Origin: Myxococcaceae bacterium
Lineage (GTDB): Bacteria; Myxococcota; Myxococcia; Myxococcales; Myxococcaceae
DNA: 64,000 nucleotides
NCBI GenBank assembly: GCA_016793095.1
Contig: JAEUJQ010000041.1
Coordinates: 1 to 64,000, forward strand
Direction of reading: 5' to 3'
The notes under the pieces were generated by a model that did not search any database, was not told where the DNA came from, and was given only the letters and a program-made list of their open reading frames with translations. Shown here in pieces: positions 15,823 through 26,611 of this stretch. Each line of letters starts with the position of its first letter. Position 1 is the stretch's first letter. The translations under genes were made by a program, and so were the position numbers.

Positions 15823-17394
15823 CTAGAAGAAGCGCACCAGCACCTGCGCGAGCAGGATCTTCACCACCGTCGCGATGGGGAACACCGTCGCGTAGCCCTT
15901 CGACGGAGCGTCTGACGCGACTCGCGCGCTCGCCCAGGCCAGCACCGCCGGCTGCGTGTGAATGCCCGCCACCGCGCCGAAGGCCTCGCCCGTCGGCAGC
16001 TTGAGCCAGCGGCGCGCGAGCAGCAGCGCCGGGCCCGCCGACGAGAGCGTCACCAGCGCGCCGAGGGCCATCAGCGGCAAGGGGCTCCCCTCCGTCACCG
16101 TCTTCGCGAGGCTGCCGCCCGAGCGGGTGCCGACGACCGCGAGGAAGAGGACGATGCCGAGCTGACGGAGCGTCACCGAGGCGGGGAACGGCAGCTCCCA
16201 CACGAGGGGCCCGGTACGGCCGAGGCGACCGAGCACGAGCCCGACGAGCAGCGGCCCACCGGCCAGCCCCAGCTTGAGCGGCCCGAGCGGCGTCGGGATC
16301 GGCACCAGCCCCAACGCGAGGCCGAGCGTGATGCCCAGCCCGAAGCTCAGCACGTCAATCTCGGCGAGCGCGCGGTACGAGTCCCCGAAGAAGCGCGAGA
16401 CCTCGTCGAGGCGGGCGCGCGGCGCCAGCACCCGTACGCGGTCGCCAAGCTCGAGCGTGGTGTCCTTGTCGGTGAGCAGGTCGACGTCGCCGCGCCGGAC
16501 CCGCGTCACCAGGGCGCCGAAGCGCTGGGGCAACGACAGCTCCTTGAGCGGCTTGCCGATGACGTCTGGCTTCGAGACGAAGATGCGGCGGAAGTCGAGC
16601 TGGGCGCGATCGTCGGCGATGTCCTCCTCCGAGCGCTCCCCCAGCAGCGCGGTGGCCTCGGCCATGGCCTTCGGCCGGCCCACCATGGTGACGAGGTCGC
16701 CGGGCCTGAGCACCGTGGCGTCGTCGACCACCGCCTCGACGTCGCCCCGCCGGTAGCGCCCGAAGCCGATGGCCTTCACGCGCCCTCGAAGCTCGTCGGC
16801 GCGGGCCGCTGGGGCCGTGAAGCGGATGGTGCGGCTCACGAGCTCGAGCTCCTTCACGGGCGGAGCTGGCTCCTTGCGGGCGCGCCGCCACAACACCAGC
16901 AACGGCACCAGCACTCCGAGAGGGTACGCCACCGAGTAGCCGACGACCGGCGCGCTCGCGTCGCCCGACGAGGCGCGCAGCACGTCCACCGCCGCCGCCA
17001 GGGCCGGCGTGTTCGTCAGGCCGCCGGCGAACAACCCAACCCCGACCGCCGCGGGGATCTCGAGCACCCGCGCGCCCACGACGCTGACGGCGGCCGCGAA
17101 GGAGACCGCGCAGATGGTGAGGACGCTCGCCTTGAGCCCGCGGCCCTTGAGCGCCTCGACGAAGGCCGGGCCGCTCGAGACACCGACCGAGTAGACGAAG
17201 AGACAGAGGCCGAAGAGCCCGAGCTCCTCGGGCACCGTGAGGCGTGGGTCGAGCGCCGAGACGGCGAGGCCGGCGAAGAGGACCGCCGCCGGGCCGAGCG
17301 AGAAGCCGCCCACCTCGACGCGGCCCAGCAGCCAGCCGACGGCTGTGACGGCGAACAGGAGGAGCAGCGGCTGGTGGTGCAGCACGTCCAACAT
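15823..17394 (-). CDS. AspT/YidE-type putative transporter with RCK_C domains
   Basis: A 523-residue membrane protein of the aspartate-alanine antiporter (AAE) family. Two blocks of about five transmembrane helices flank a central cytosolic region with two RCK_C/TrkA_C-like domains (about residues 185-345, for example VVDDATVLRPGDLVTMVG and LELGDRVRVLAP). The family duplication motif appears as GLFAGGLTNTPALAAA in the first block and as AVAGIHTQPAVLAWA in the second. Homologues exchange aspartate for alanine or succinate, or have no known substrate. The ATG at 17394 (MLDVLHHQ) was chosen over the longer frame from 17535. It is divergent from the 17534 lipoprotein. Confidence 0.85.
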   Translation of the reverse strand: MLDVLHHQPLLLLFAVTAVGWLLGRVEVGGFSLGPAAVLFAGLAVSALDPRLTVPEELGLFGLCLFVYSVGVSSGPAFVEALKGRGLKASVLTICAVSFAAAVSVVGARVLEIPAAVGVGLFAGGLTNTPALAAAVDVLRASSGDASAPVVGYSVAYPLGVLVPLLVLWRRARKEPAPPVKELELVSRTIRFTAPAARADELRGRVKAIGFGRYRRGDVEAVVDDATVLRPGDLVTMVGRPKAMAEATALLGERSEEDIADDRAQLDFRRIFVSKPDVIGKPLKELSLPQRFGALVTRVRRGDVDLLTDKDTTLELGDRVRVLAPRARLDEVSRFFGDSYRALAEIDVLSFGLGITLGLALGLVPIPTPLGPLKLGLAGGPLLVGLVLGRLGRTGPLVWELPFPASVTLRQLGIVLFLAVVGTRSGGSLAKTVTEGSPLPLMALGALVTLSSAGPALLLARRWLKLPTGEAFGAVAGIHTQPAVLAWASARVASDAPSKGYATVFPIATVVKILLAQVLVRFF

Positions 17395-17533
17395 GGTGCG
17401 TGCGTGCCAGCCCGGCGCGCGCACGGCAACCTTCAAGTCACTCCACCCGTCCAGAACGACCGCCGACTCCGACGGTTCGACCAGCCAGCCACGAGCCGCG
17501 CTCCTTCCAGCCGGCGAAGGACACGCTGTCGCC

Positions 17534-17986
17534 ATGCGACGGATGCTCGTGGTGGTGATGCTGGCTGGGTGTGTGTCTCAGGATCAGTCCGACCAACGGC
17601 GGCTACGGGACCTGTGCGGCCTGCCGGCGAACGCTCGCGTCATCTCGTGGAAGGGCTACCCCTCACAGGTGGGGTTCGGTCAGCGGGAAGGCCTCACGCT
17701 CGAGGGGACCTTCCGGCCGGAGCGGGAGTGGTCGAAAGGGGCGTCTGGCTACCGGCGAATGCCCTGGCCGACGGCGGTCGAGGCCATTCGCGGCTTCGGG
17801 CGCTCCGCATCGGCGCCCGCATGGGTGTTGGCGGCGACGGCGCTCCGGTGCGAGACCGCCGGCAACGATGTCCTCTTCGCAGGGAGGACGAGGCCGTGCG
17901 ACACAGGCCCGACGCCGAACGACCTCATCGTCTGCGCGGTCCAGCCATCCGGCGACGTCCAGGCCTGGGTTCGCAGCGCGTACTGA
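17534..17986 (+). CDS. small lipoprotein, hypothetical
   Basis: A 150-residue lipoprotein with a textbook lipobox (MLVVVMLAGC, lipidated Cys13). The mature domain has paired cysteines (DLCGLPAN, ALRCETAG, RPCDTG, IVCAV) and no family I recognise. A second ATG at 17543 would still give the lipobox. It stands alone, divergent from the AspT-like transporter. Confidence 0.7.
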   Translation: MRRMLVVVMLAGCVSQDQSDQRRLRDLCGLPANARVISWKGYPSQVGFGQREGLTLEGTFRPEREWSKGASGYRRMPWPTAVEAIRGFGRSASAPAWVLAATALRCETAGNDVLFAGRTRPCDTGPTPNDLIVCAVQPSGDVQAWVRSAY

Positions 17987-18056
17987 CGCACCCGGAGCGC
18001 TCTCTGACACGGCGTCTCTGCGGTCGCGAGCGTATGTGGGCTGCGCCCGTGGGCTT

Positions 18057-18674
18057 TCAGCCCTGCGCTTTGCGCTCGAAGTACTGCAGGTCGACGAAGA
18101 CAGCCGCCGCGAGCACGAGCATGCGCTGGTCCATCGACAGCGACGGGTCCTGAAAGGCGACGCGGAAGTTGTCCTTGTCGGTGAACATCTCGGTGAGGGC
18201 GCCGCTCCACTTCTTCTCGATGACGGCCACCTGCTGCTCACCGCGGAAGAACGGGAACGTCCACAGCTTGAGGAGGCCCGACTTCATCTCGAGGACGACG
18301 TTGCCGTTCGCGTCGAGCACGTCGAAGCGCTTGGTGAAGAAGGCGAAGCGCTGCTGCAGCGCGCCGATGACGCGCCCGCCCGACGACACCTCGAGCCGCT
18401 GGAAGAAGAAGCGGAAGGGGTGGTGCGCGCGGAAGGCCTCCTGCCGGGTGGCGTCGAAGAAGGCGATGTCGAAGCTGCGCCAGTGCCCGAGCAAGTAGAG
18501 CGCCAGCATGCCCAGCAGGCCCGAGCGCTGCTCGGCGGCGTAGAAGACCTCGTTCCGGTCGGGCGTGCTGATGGCGTACTTGTTGCGCGTCTCGAAGCCG
18601 AAGAACTCGGCGAGCTCGCGCTTCTGGCGGACGTACAGCTCAGGCGTGTTGAGGGGCGCGAGGGCGGTGGACAT
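18057..18674 (-). CDS. phospholipid scramblase-like protein
   Basis: A 205-residue soluble or membrane-tethered protein similar to the scramblase/Tubby C-terminal-like fold (LURP/PLSCR). Features include RNKYAISTPDRNEVFYAAEQ, a beta-rich middle (FDVLDANGNVVLEMK) and a hydrophobic C-terminal helix (MLVLAAAVFVDLQYFERK). Bacterial homologues have no proven scramblase activity. It is the last gene of a minus-strand run with the ICMT-Lgt fusion (48 bp upstream) and the 20636 gene, consistent with a membrane-lipid role, which is inference. Confidence 0.8.
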   Translation of the reverse strand: MSTALAPLNTPELYVRQKRELAEFFGFETRNKYAISTPDRNEVFYAAEQRSGLLGMLALYLLGHWRSFDIAFFDATRQEAFRAHHPFRFFFQRLEVSSGGRVIGALQQRFAFFTKRFDVLDANGNVVLEMKSGLLKLWTFPFFRGEQQVAVIEKKWSGALTEMFTDKDNFRVAFQDPSLSMDQRMLVLAAAVFVDLQYFERKAQG

Positions 18675-18722
18675 GGGGCTCCGGTGAGAGTCGAAGGCGC
18701 TCTTCTACTGGCTCCACGGCCG

Positions 18723-20645
18723 TCAGGCGAGGCGGGCGAAGCGCCTCGAGGAGCGCGGGAAGTCCACCGACGTCGCGAACCACACCACCGCGCCCACCGC
18801 GAGCGCCGTCCACAGCGCCTCGAGGCTGGGAGCCGCGCGCACCGTCGGCGGCGTGCCCGGAACGCACGTCAGCGCCGCGCCTGCGACGAGGCAGCCCACG
18901 CCGACCCACTGGTACAGCCGCAGCCCGGCGTACGTCGGCGTCTGCGGCTCGCCTCGCCACGCCTCCTCGACGAAGCGCCCGAGCCCCATCAGCACCAGGT
19001 AGACGCCCGCCACCACGGCGCACGGCGCGCTCTCGGCCCACAAGCGCAACGTCACCGCGCCAGTGAGGGCGTTGGCGAACATCGAGTAGAGCTGGGTCGG
19101 GTGCACCGGCACGCCCTCGAGGTGAGCCAGCCGCACCACGCGAGTGCGCGGGTGACGGTAGACGACGCCGGGCACAGCGCCGCTCGGCGCGCCGTGACAG
19201 CAGCCGTTCGCGAAGCAGCGCAGCCGGGACGCGCCCTGGGTCCACGGCGCCACCACGCCCCACACCGCCAGCAGGACCCACGCTGAGGTGTCGAAGCCCA
19301 ACCACCGCGCCACGACGGCGAAGCCCACCGCGCCCAGCAGCCCGCCAAAGAAGCCGTAGGGTCGCGAGAGCGCCGGCGAGCCCTCGATGGTCTGCGCCCA
19401 CAGCGCCGCGCCGACGAGAATGGCGAGGCTCGCGCAGCCCATGAGCCAGCCCGAGCCGGGTCCGAGCAGCGTCACCGCGAACCCCGCGGCGAAGGCCGAG
19501 GGCAGCGCTGCGAGCCAGCCGATGTGCAGCACCCGCACCGCGCCGAAGTCGTGCTCGCGCCAGCAGTTCGCGAACCACTCGCACGCGCGGAGCATGAGCC
19601 GGTAGAGCGGGCCACGTCCGGCACCCACGCCGGCGGCGACGAGGCCGAGCAGCGCCGGTCCTCCCGTGTCCGCGATGGTGCGCGCCGGGCTCGTGAGGTG
19701 GAGCAGCGCGGCGGGGGGACCCAGCGCAGAGACGAGCGCCCACTCGCCCATGGCCAGCACCACCACCGCTCCGACGCCGGCGAGCGCCCCATGCCAGGCG
19801 GCGCCGCCGACGCGCTGGGCGAGGCTGAAGGCCGCGACGAAGAGCACGAGCGCGGTGAGCGCACTCCCGGGAGCGACGGGGAGCGTCCCCCCAGACGGGC
19901 CCGCCGGGAGGACCAGGAACGCCACGGTGACGACGAGGACCCCGAGGAGGCCGCTGAGCGCGAGCTCTCGCAGCGCGCGCGCCGTGCGGGTGAGCACCGC
20001 AGCGAGGCCAGCGACGGCGATGGCTACGCCGGTGACCGCCGGGCCCACGGGGAGCCGCCAGAGGGCTTCGGCTCCCAGCCCGCTCGCAAACAGCGCGGTG
20101 GCAGCGACCCCCGCCGCGAGCAGCGCCACGCTCAGCGCCCCGAGGCGCTCGAGCCCCGTCGGTCGCTCGTCGGTGGCGAAGGGGACGCCGAAGGCAGGCG
20201 CGCGCGGCGGAGGGCCGAGCCGGGCGCGGAGGTCCTGCCGCTCGTAGCCCCACCAGAGCGCGGCGGTGCTGAGCCCGAGCGTCGGCGTCACCAGCCACAC
20301 CCCCGCTGCGGAGCCGAGCGCGATGGAGAGGCCAGCCGCCACGCAGGTCGCTCCGAGGTAGAGCGGGTGCCCGACGAGCGCGAAGACGCCTGACGTCACC
20401 AGGCGGGGCGGCGGGTACGCGTTCATCGGCAAGCCCCCGCCGCGGGTGCGGAGCGCGAGGGTGCCAGCAGCCCACGCGACGAGGCCGAACCCGACGAGCG
20501 CCCAACCTGCCCGCGGCGTGGCGGGGACCGGGAGGTGGACGTTCGCCGCGGCGCCGAGGCTCCACGCCACCATCGCCGCCGGAATCACCGCGACGAAGAG
20601 CGCCCCATAGAGGACGGGGCCGAGCGCGGCGCGGCTCAACGCCAT
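18723..20645 (-). CDS. ICMT-like and Lgt-like membrane fusion protein
   Basis: A 640-residue polytopic membrane protein that joins two families. The N-terminal about 170 residues resemble isoprenylcysteine carboxyl methyltransferase/PEMT-like proteins (RLVTSGVFALVGHPLYLGA near residue 90, then WWGYERQDLRARLG). The C-terminal about 270 residues resemble prolipoprotein diacylglyceryl transferase: LRCFANGCCHG (near 480), HPTQLYSMFANA (near 513) and GRFVEEAWRGE (near 555), corresponding to the conserved Lgt substrate loop, His/Tyr helix and C-terminal Arg-Glu. About 16 hydrophobic segments are seen. The ATG at 20645 overlaps the upstream stop by 10 bp. Real activity of either half is unproven; it may modify a lipid-linked or surface substrate. 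Confidence 0.75.
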   Translation of the reverse strand: MALSRAALGPVLYGALFVAVIPAAMVAWSLGAAANVHLPVPATPRAGWALVGFGLVAWAAGTLALRTRGGGLPMNAYPPPRLVTSGVFALVGHPLYLGATCVAAGLSIALGSAAGVWLVTPTLGLSTAALWWGYERQDLRARLGPPPRAPAFGVPFATDERPTGLERLGALSVALLAAGVAATALFASGLGAEALWRLPVGPAVTGVAIAVAGLAAVLTRTARALRELALSGLLGVLVVTVAFLVLPAGPSGGTLPVAPGSALTALVLFVAAFSLAQRVGGAAWHGALAGVGAVVVLAMGEWALVSALGPPAALLHLTSPARTIADTGGPALLGLVAAGVGAGRGPLYRLMLRACEWFANCWREHDFGAVRVLHIGWLAALPSAFAAGFAVTLLGPGSGWLMGCASLAILVGAALWAQTIEGSPALSRPYGFFGGLLGAVGFAVVARWLGFDTSAWVLLAVWGVVAPWTQGASRLRCFANGCCHGAPSGAVPGVVYRHPRTRVVRLAHLEGVPVHPTQLYSMFANALTGAVTLRLWAESAPCAVVAGVYLVLMGLGRFVEEAWRGEPQTPTYAGLRLYQWVGVGCLVAGAALTCVPGTPPTVRAAPSLEALWTALAVGAVVWFATSVDFPRSSRRFARLA

Positions 20646-21415
20646 CGGACGACCTCGTAGAGGGCGACGCCTTCCTCCGTGCTGCTGTCGAGTTCGAGCG
20701 AGGCCCTGGCCACCCACTTGTGCTCGTCGATGAGCAGGCCGGCGGAAGAGAGGACGGTGGCGAGCCCCGGCACGCGCCCGAGGGAGGAGCCGGCGACCGG
20801 GCCCGTCCTCAGCGAGCGCGGCGTGCTGAACGAGAGCCGCGCTCCCTCAGCGCGAACCTCTTCATCCGACGCTCGTCCGCCAGCGCGCGGAACGCCGTCG
20901 ACGAGCACGAGGTGGAACGCGGGCTCGCCGGTCCAGTCGACCCAGACGACCGAGCGGCCGCCCGCGTGCGCCCGGCCCCAACGGAGCTCGTCGATGGGGA
21001 GCTCCCACGGAGGGAGCGAGAGCGTGACGCGCTCGGTGTAGCCCAGGGCGCGGACGGTGCGTTCCCCGAGGCGCAGCTCGACCTCGGCGAGGGGCTGCAG
21101 GCACTCCCAGACGAGCGTGCGGCCACCGCGCTCGAGGAGCGTCTGGGGACCGGCCGCGGCGAAGGGCCCACTCCAGCGCCCCTCCAGCTCGAGGCCGGGA
21201 CAGCCGAAGCTGACCGAGTCGGAGTCGAGCCTCGGCGCGGGCCCGGGGAGCAGCGACGCGCGCTCGTGAGGCGCTCCGTTCTCGAGCGAGACCACCGCGG
21301 CGTAGTGCCCAGAGAGCCGCCACCACCGCAGCTCGGCCCAGTAGACGATGAACGCCTCGCCAGTGGCGCTGACGGCGTCGAGGTACCACTTCGTCAGTTG
21401 AAAGTCGGGGTGCAC
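20636..21415 (-). CDS. hypothetical protein, possibly CrtC/AttH-like fold
   Basis: A 259-residue protein without signal peptide or membrane helix. It opens with HPDFQLTKWYLDAVSATGEA, followed by Trp-rich beta-strand-like stretches (WAELRWWRLSGHYAAVV, LVWECLQPLAEVEL). The pattern recalls the double-lipocalin AttH/CrtC (carotenoid hydratase) superfamily, but I cannot confirm it. It is the first gene of an operon with the ICMT-Lgt fusion (10-bp overlap) and a scramblase-like gene. A role in binding or modifying a lipophilic molecule would fit, but is inference. Confidence 0.6.
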   Translation of the reverse strand: MHPDFQLTKWYLDAVSATGEAFIVYWAELRWWRLSGHYAAVVSLENGAPHERASLLPGPAPRLDSDSVSFGCPGLELEGRWSGPFAAAGPQTLLERGGRTLVWECLQPLAEVELRLGERTVRALGYTERVTLSLPPWELPIDELRWGRAHAGGRSVVWVDWTGEPAFHLVLVDGVPRAGGRASDEEVRAEGARLSFSTPRSLRTGPVAGSSLGRVPGLATVLSSAGLLIDEHKWVARASLELDSSTEEGVALYEVVRWR

Positions 21416-21521
21416 GCCCGGGGCCTCCCGTGCCGGGCGCTCTTCTACCTCAGGCCCGACCCGGGTGGACGCGACGCCCGCGCCGCGAGCCGCGCCGTTC
21501 GTTCTGCGCTACACCACCCGC

Positions 21522-23177
<1,656 letters not shown>

Positions 23178-23178
23178 G

Positions 23179-23397
23179 GTGGCGGTTCTCGTGAAGCGCC
23201 AGGCTGCGGCAGGCACCTGCGAGGACGTGAGCCGGAGCCACCAGGACGTGCGCGGGCGCCACCAGGACGTGCGCGGGCGCCACCAGGACGAGAGCTGGAG
23301 CCACCAGGACTGGCTCCACCACGACGTGAGCGAGCAGCACCAGGACGTGAGCGGGCACCACCAGGACGCAAGCGGGAGCCCCGGGGAGCGCGCGTGA
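23179..23397 (+). CDS. possible His/Gln/Asp repeat peptide
   Basis: A 72-residue ORF beginning with GTG 2 bp after the gpmI stop and ending in a GTGA overlap with the next lipoprotein gene. It is built around a 21-bp tandem repeat that reads HQDVRGR / HQDVSGH and close variants, rich in His, Gln and Asp. The neat coupling at both ends, and the fact that a 15-bp unit among the 21-bp units keeps the frame, favour translation. The coding potential is otherwise unsupported; it may be just a leader peptide or a non-coding minisatellite. Confidence 0.3.
   Translation: MAVLVKRQAAAGTCEDVSRSHQDVRGRHQDVRGRHQDESWSHQDWLHHDVSEQHQDVSGHHQDASGSPGERA
23239..23379. repeat. 21-bp tandem repeat array
   Basis: Seven tandem units starting CACCAGGAC at 23239, 23260, 23281, 23302, 23317, 23338 and 23359. 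Units are 21 bp except the fourth, which is 15 bp. The middle units are near-identical (CACCAGGACGTGCGCGGGCG) and the edges are degenerate. The array fills most of the 216 bp between gpmI and the next gene. Confidence 0.9.
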
Positions 23398-25514
23398 GGT
23401 CGCGACGGACGCGAGGAGCGGGCGTGGGGGCCGTTCACCTCCTGGCCCTCGCGCTCTGCCTCGAGGCGTGCCGCTGCGGCGGTCCCGACATCGTCGAGGG
23501 CGGGGGCAGGGTGCGCGTCATGCCCGAGCGGCTCGAGTTCGGCGACGTCTGGCGCGGCGCGGACCAACGCCTGACGCTGTCGCTCACCAACACTGGCCGC
23601 GCACCCCTCGAGGTGTCCTTGGCGGTCGCAGCGCCGTTCTCGTTGCCGAACGCACCGTCGTTCATCCCGGGAGCCGAGGAGCACGCGCTCGAGGTGCGCT
23701 TCGCTCCGACGCTGGTGGGCGACTTCGTGGGCGAGGTGACGGTCACGCACCGGGGCGCCACGACGCGCGTTCCAGTGAGCGGCCGTGGCGTCGAGCCGCC
23801 GCCCTGCGAGCCCTCGTTGTGCCGCACCGCGCGCCTCGACCCCGAGAGCGGAGCGTGCCTGCAGACCCCGCTCGCCGATGGCACAGCCTGCGCGAGCTCC
23901 TGTCTCGAGTCCGGGGTCTGCCAGGCGGGCGGCTGCGTGGGGACTCCGCGCAGCTGCGACGACGGCGACGCCTGCACGGTGGACGTCTGTCACATCGTCG
24001 AGGGCTGTCAGCACACGCCGGTCCGCTGTGCGCCCGCGGGGCCGTGCTCGAGTCCGCTCTGCAGCGCGGACGCGGGGTGCGTCGATGCGCCCGCGCCTGA
24101 CGGCACCCCGTGTGGACCCGCGAGCTGCGCCGAAGCGAACGTCTGCATCGGAGGTGCGTGCGTGGTGCGGCAGGTGCCCGAGGGCGCGCCATGCGGAGTC
24201 GAGACCGTGTGCCAGCCCCGCGGTCGGTGCGTCGCGCAGCAGTGCGACCAGCCCGACGCGTCCGTCATCCCTCGCGAGTGGAGCTACGCGCCCTCCTCCA
24301 GCGCCACGGGACTGGTGGGGCTCGTCGCCGACCCTCCCGGCAATCTGTACACGGTCGAATGCGTACCCGTCGGCGGGTTTGGCACTGGCACCTTCCTCGC
24401 GCAGTGCCAGGCGGTCTCGTTCTCGCCTGGCGGCCAGGTGCGGTGGCGCACGCCGTTCCCGCGGCAGACGAACACCGGGCAGGGCGCGCTCACCGACTCC
24501 CTCACGGTGGCTGGCGAGGCGCTGGTCTCGTGGGTCGAGCGCAGCTTCGTGTCCGCGTTCGAGCTCAGCACCGGCGCCCACCGCTGGACGGTGGACCTGC
24601 GCACCATCGGCGCGTTCCCCGCCAACGCGTCGTACGTGCGCATCAACTCGCTCGCCTGGGACGGGGTCGATCGGCTCACGCTGGCGGCCGAGTCCTTCGT
24701 CGGGAGCTCGGCCGGGAGCGCGGTCGTCATCCTCGAGCTCCGCACGGGGCTTGTCCGGGGCGTGCAGGTGCTGCCCGGGCAGGGGTTCTCCCTGGTGCAG
24801 AGCCGCCGTGGGGACACGTACGTCGCCCACTCGGTGCAGGGCGGAGGGCTGCGCGAAGCCGTGAGCGCGTTCGACCGCGGCGGCGCCCTCCAGTGGCAGC
24901 GCGTGGTGCCCATCAACATGCCCTTCGTGCGGCAGCTGCAGGCCACCCACCGGGACCAGGTGCTGCTGACGCGACGCGAGCTGCTCGAGCTGGTGGACAC
25001 GACGGGCGGCGCCCTGGTGAGGCAGGGCCAGCTCGACGGAGGCTTCTTCTCCTCTCCCGTGTGGAGCGACCACCGGCTCTTCACCATCGTACAGGCCTGC
25101 GCCGCGCCGCCGTGCCGTTCTTTCTCAGAGTACGACTACCGGCTCGCGTCGGTGGAGCCGCTCTCGCTCCAGCGACGTGAGGCGCCCCTCGCCCGGCCGT
25201 TCACCTTCTCGCCCCTCTGGCTCACGCACCGCGACGCCGCGCTCTTCACGACGTGGACGCTGCCGGGCCCCGTGTTGCACGAGTACGACGCCGAGGCGGA
25301 GCTGCTGATGCGCTGTCCCCTCGAGCTGGAGCGGCTGCGGCAGCTCGGTGGTGGGCCGGTGCTGGCAAACGGGCGCTACGCGATGCTGACGAGGCGCGAC
25401 GGCAGCTCGGGCGCGCAGCAGCTCGACGTCTGGGCGCTGCCTGGCTATCGACCAGCCGCCGGCGGGTGGGTGTCGAGCGGCGGTGGACCCGGTCATGACG
25501 GGCGCGCGCGGTGA
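23394..25514 (+). CDS. large lipoprotein with ASH-like, Cys-rich and beta-propeller parts
   Basis: A 706-residue lipoprotein. The lipobox is LCLEAC (Cys26). Residues about 45-140 form an Ig-like ASH/Hydin-type domain (LTLSLTNTGRAPLEVSL, LEVRFAPTLVGDF). A Cys-rich region (about 140-290) follows with disintegrin- and EGF-like spacing (CDDGDACTVDVC). The last 400 residues read as a PQQ/quinoprotein-like beta-propeller (AFELSTGAHRWTVDL, SAFDRGGALQWQRVV). The GTG start overlaps the stop of the repeat ORF as GTGA. A surface-exposed binding or sensing role is likely; the ligand is unknown. Confidence 0.8.
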   Translation: MRSRRTRGAGVGAVHLLALALCLEACRCGGPDIVEGGGRVRVMPERLEFGDVWRGADQRLTLSLTNTGRAPLEVSLAVAAPFSLPNAPSFIPGAEEHALEVRFAPTLVGDFVGEVTVTHRGATTRVPVSGRGVEPPPCEPSLCRTARLDPESGACLQTPLADGTACASSCLESGVCQAGGCVGTPRSCDDGDACTVDVCHIVEGCQHTPVRCAPAGPCSSPLCSADAGCVDAPAPDGTPCGPASCAEANVCIGGACVVRQVPEGAPCGVETVCQPRGRCVAQQCDQPDASVIPREWSYAPSSSATGLVGLVADPPGNLYTVECVPVGGFGTGTFLAQCQAVSFSPGGQVRWRTPFPRQTNTGQGALTDSLTVAGEALVSWVERSFVSAFELSTGAHRWTVDLRTIGAFPANASYVRINSLAWDGVDRLTLAAESFVGSSAGSAVVILELRTGLVRGVQVLPGQGFSLVQSRRGDTYVAHSVQGGGLREAVSAFDRGGALQWQRVVPINMPFVRQLQATHRDQVLLTRRELLELVDTTGGALVRQGQLDGGFFSSPVWSDHRLFTIVQACAAPPCRSFSEYDYRLASVEPLSLQRREAPLARPFTFSPLWLTHRDAALFTTWTLPGPVLHEYDAEAELLMRCPLELERLRQLGGGPVLANGRYAMLTRRDGSSGAQQLDVWALPGYRPAAGGWVSSGGGPGHDGRAR

Positions 25515-25573
25515 GCGGCTCTGATTCGGGCGAGTAGACGTCGTCGTGTCGCTGGGCGGCTTCCGTGCCTGCT

Positions 25574-25592
25574 GCTACCGTCCGCTGGTAGC
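25574..25592 (+). other. short hairpin upstream of TPR-PEGA gene
   Basis: GCTACC (25574-25579) and GGTAGC (25587-25592) form a perfect 6-bp stem with a 7-base loop, within the 155-bp gap before the TPR-PEGA gene. There is no T tract. It could be a regulatory hairpin or a chance repeat. Confidence 0.25.
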
Positions 25593-25669
25593 CACAGTCG
25601 TGCGCTGCAGGAGCTGATGATTGCCTGCTGCGCGCGATATCTGGGCCCTGATGGGGGCGGGAGACGTTC

Positions 25670-26611
25670 ATGGTGTTCACCCACGCGCTGGTGGTGGCCC
25701 TCGTGGTGGCCGCGCCCGCTTCGCCGAAGCCTGTCGACCCGACCGTGAAGGCGAAGGAGGCCTTCGTGGCCGGTCAACGCTTCTACAAAGAAGCGCGGTA
25801 CGCAGACGCCATCGCCAGGTTCGAAGAGGCGTACGCGATTCAACCGAGCCCGGTGCTCTTCTACAACATCGGCCGGTGCCACGAGCAGCTCGGCGACGTG
25901 CCGAAGGCCCTGCGCGCGTACCGCGACTACCTGCGCATGTCGCCCGACGCGAAGGACAAGGACACGGTGAGCAACGCCATCGCCAACCTCGAGCGACGGC
26001 TGAAGGAGATCGGCCTGCAGCAGTTGCTCGTGTTCGCCGACCCGCCGACCGCCGTCATCGAGGTGGACGGCAAGGTGCTGGGGAACTCACCCGCGTCAGT
26101 CGAGCTCACCGCGGGCAACCACAAGCTGGTGGTGAAGGCTGAGGGGTACGAGACGACCGAGCGGTCCTTCGTGATGCAGACGGCGCGGGCGACCGAGATG
26201 ACCATCAACCTGCGCGAGGCGGGGAAGCCGGTGGAGGCTCCACCTCCACCTCCTCCGCTCGTCGACGCCACGAAGAGAGACGAGCCGAAGGTGGCGACGT
26301 TGACCCCCTCGAAGGACGTGACGGGGACCGGCGCGACGGACGTGCAGCAGACGGTCCCTGCGCCGAAGAAGAGCCGGCTGTGGACGTGGGTGGCGGGCGG
26401 CACGGCGGTGGCGGCCGCGGGAGCGGGCATCGGAATGGGCGTCGCCGCGCAGGGGGCGGCCGCGCGCGTGAATGACCCGCCGATGGGGGTGACGCCGCGT
26501 CAGCAGGCCGACGGAGCGCAGGGCCTCGCAACCGGGGCAAACGTCGCCTACGGCGTCGCGGCTGCCGCAGCAGTGACGGCAGTGGTTCTCTTCTTCGTGG
26601 AGGGTCGTTGA
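25670..26611 (+). CDS. TPR and PEGA domain protein
   Basis: A 313-residue exported protein. A signal peptide (MVFTHALVVALVVAAPASP) is followed by two to three TPR motifs (about residues 28-110; AFVAGQRFYKEARYADAIAR, VLFYNIGRCHEQLGDVPKAL). A PEGA domain follows at about 118-180 (ADPPTAVIEVDGKVLGNSP). A Pro-rich linker leads to two C-terminal hydrophobic segments. TPR-PEGA proteins are abundant in Myxococcota, mostly in the envelope; function is unknown. A GGGAG site lies about 6 bp upstream of the ATG. Its TGA overlaps the next ATG (TGATG), so the two are coupled. Confidence 0.85.
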   Translation: MVFTHALVVALVVAAPASPKPVDPTVKAKEAFVAGQRFYKEARYADAIARFEEAYAIQPSPVLFYNIGRCHEQLGDVPKALRAYRDYLRMSPDAKDKDTVSNAIANLERRLKEIGLQQLLVFADPPTAVIEVDGKVLGNSPASVELTAGNHKLVVKAEGYETTERSFVMQTARATEMTINLREAGKPVEAPPPPPPLVDATKRDEPKVATLTPSKDVTGTGATDVQQTVPAPKKSRLWTWVAGGTAVAAAGAGIGMGVAAQGAAARVNDPPMGVTPRQQADGAQGLATGANVAYGVAAAAAVTAVVLFFVEGR

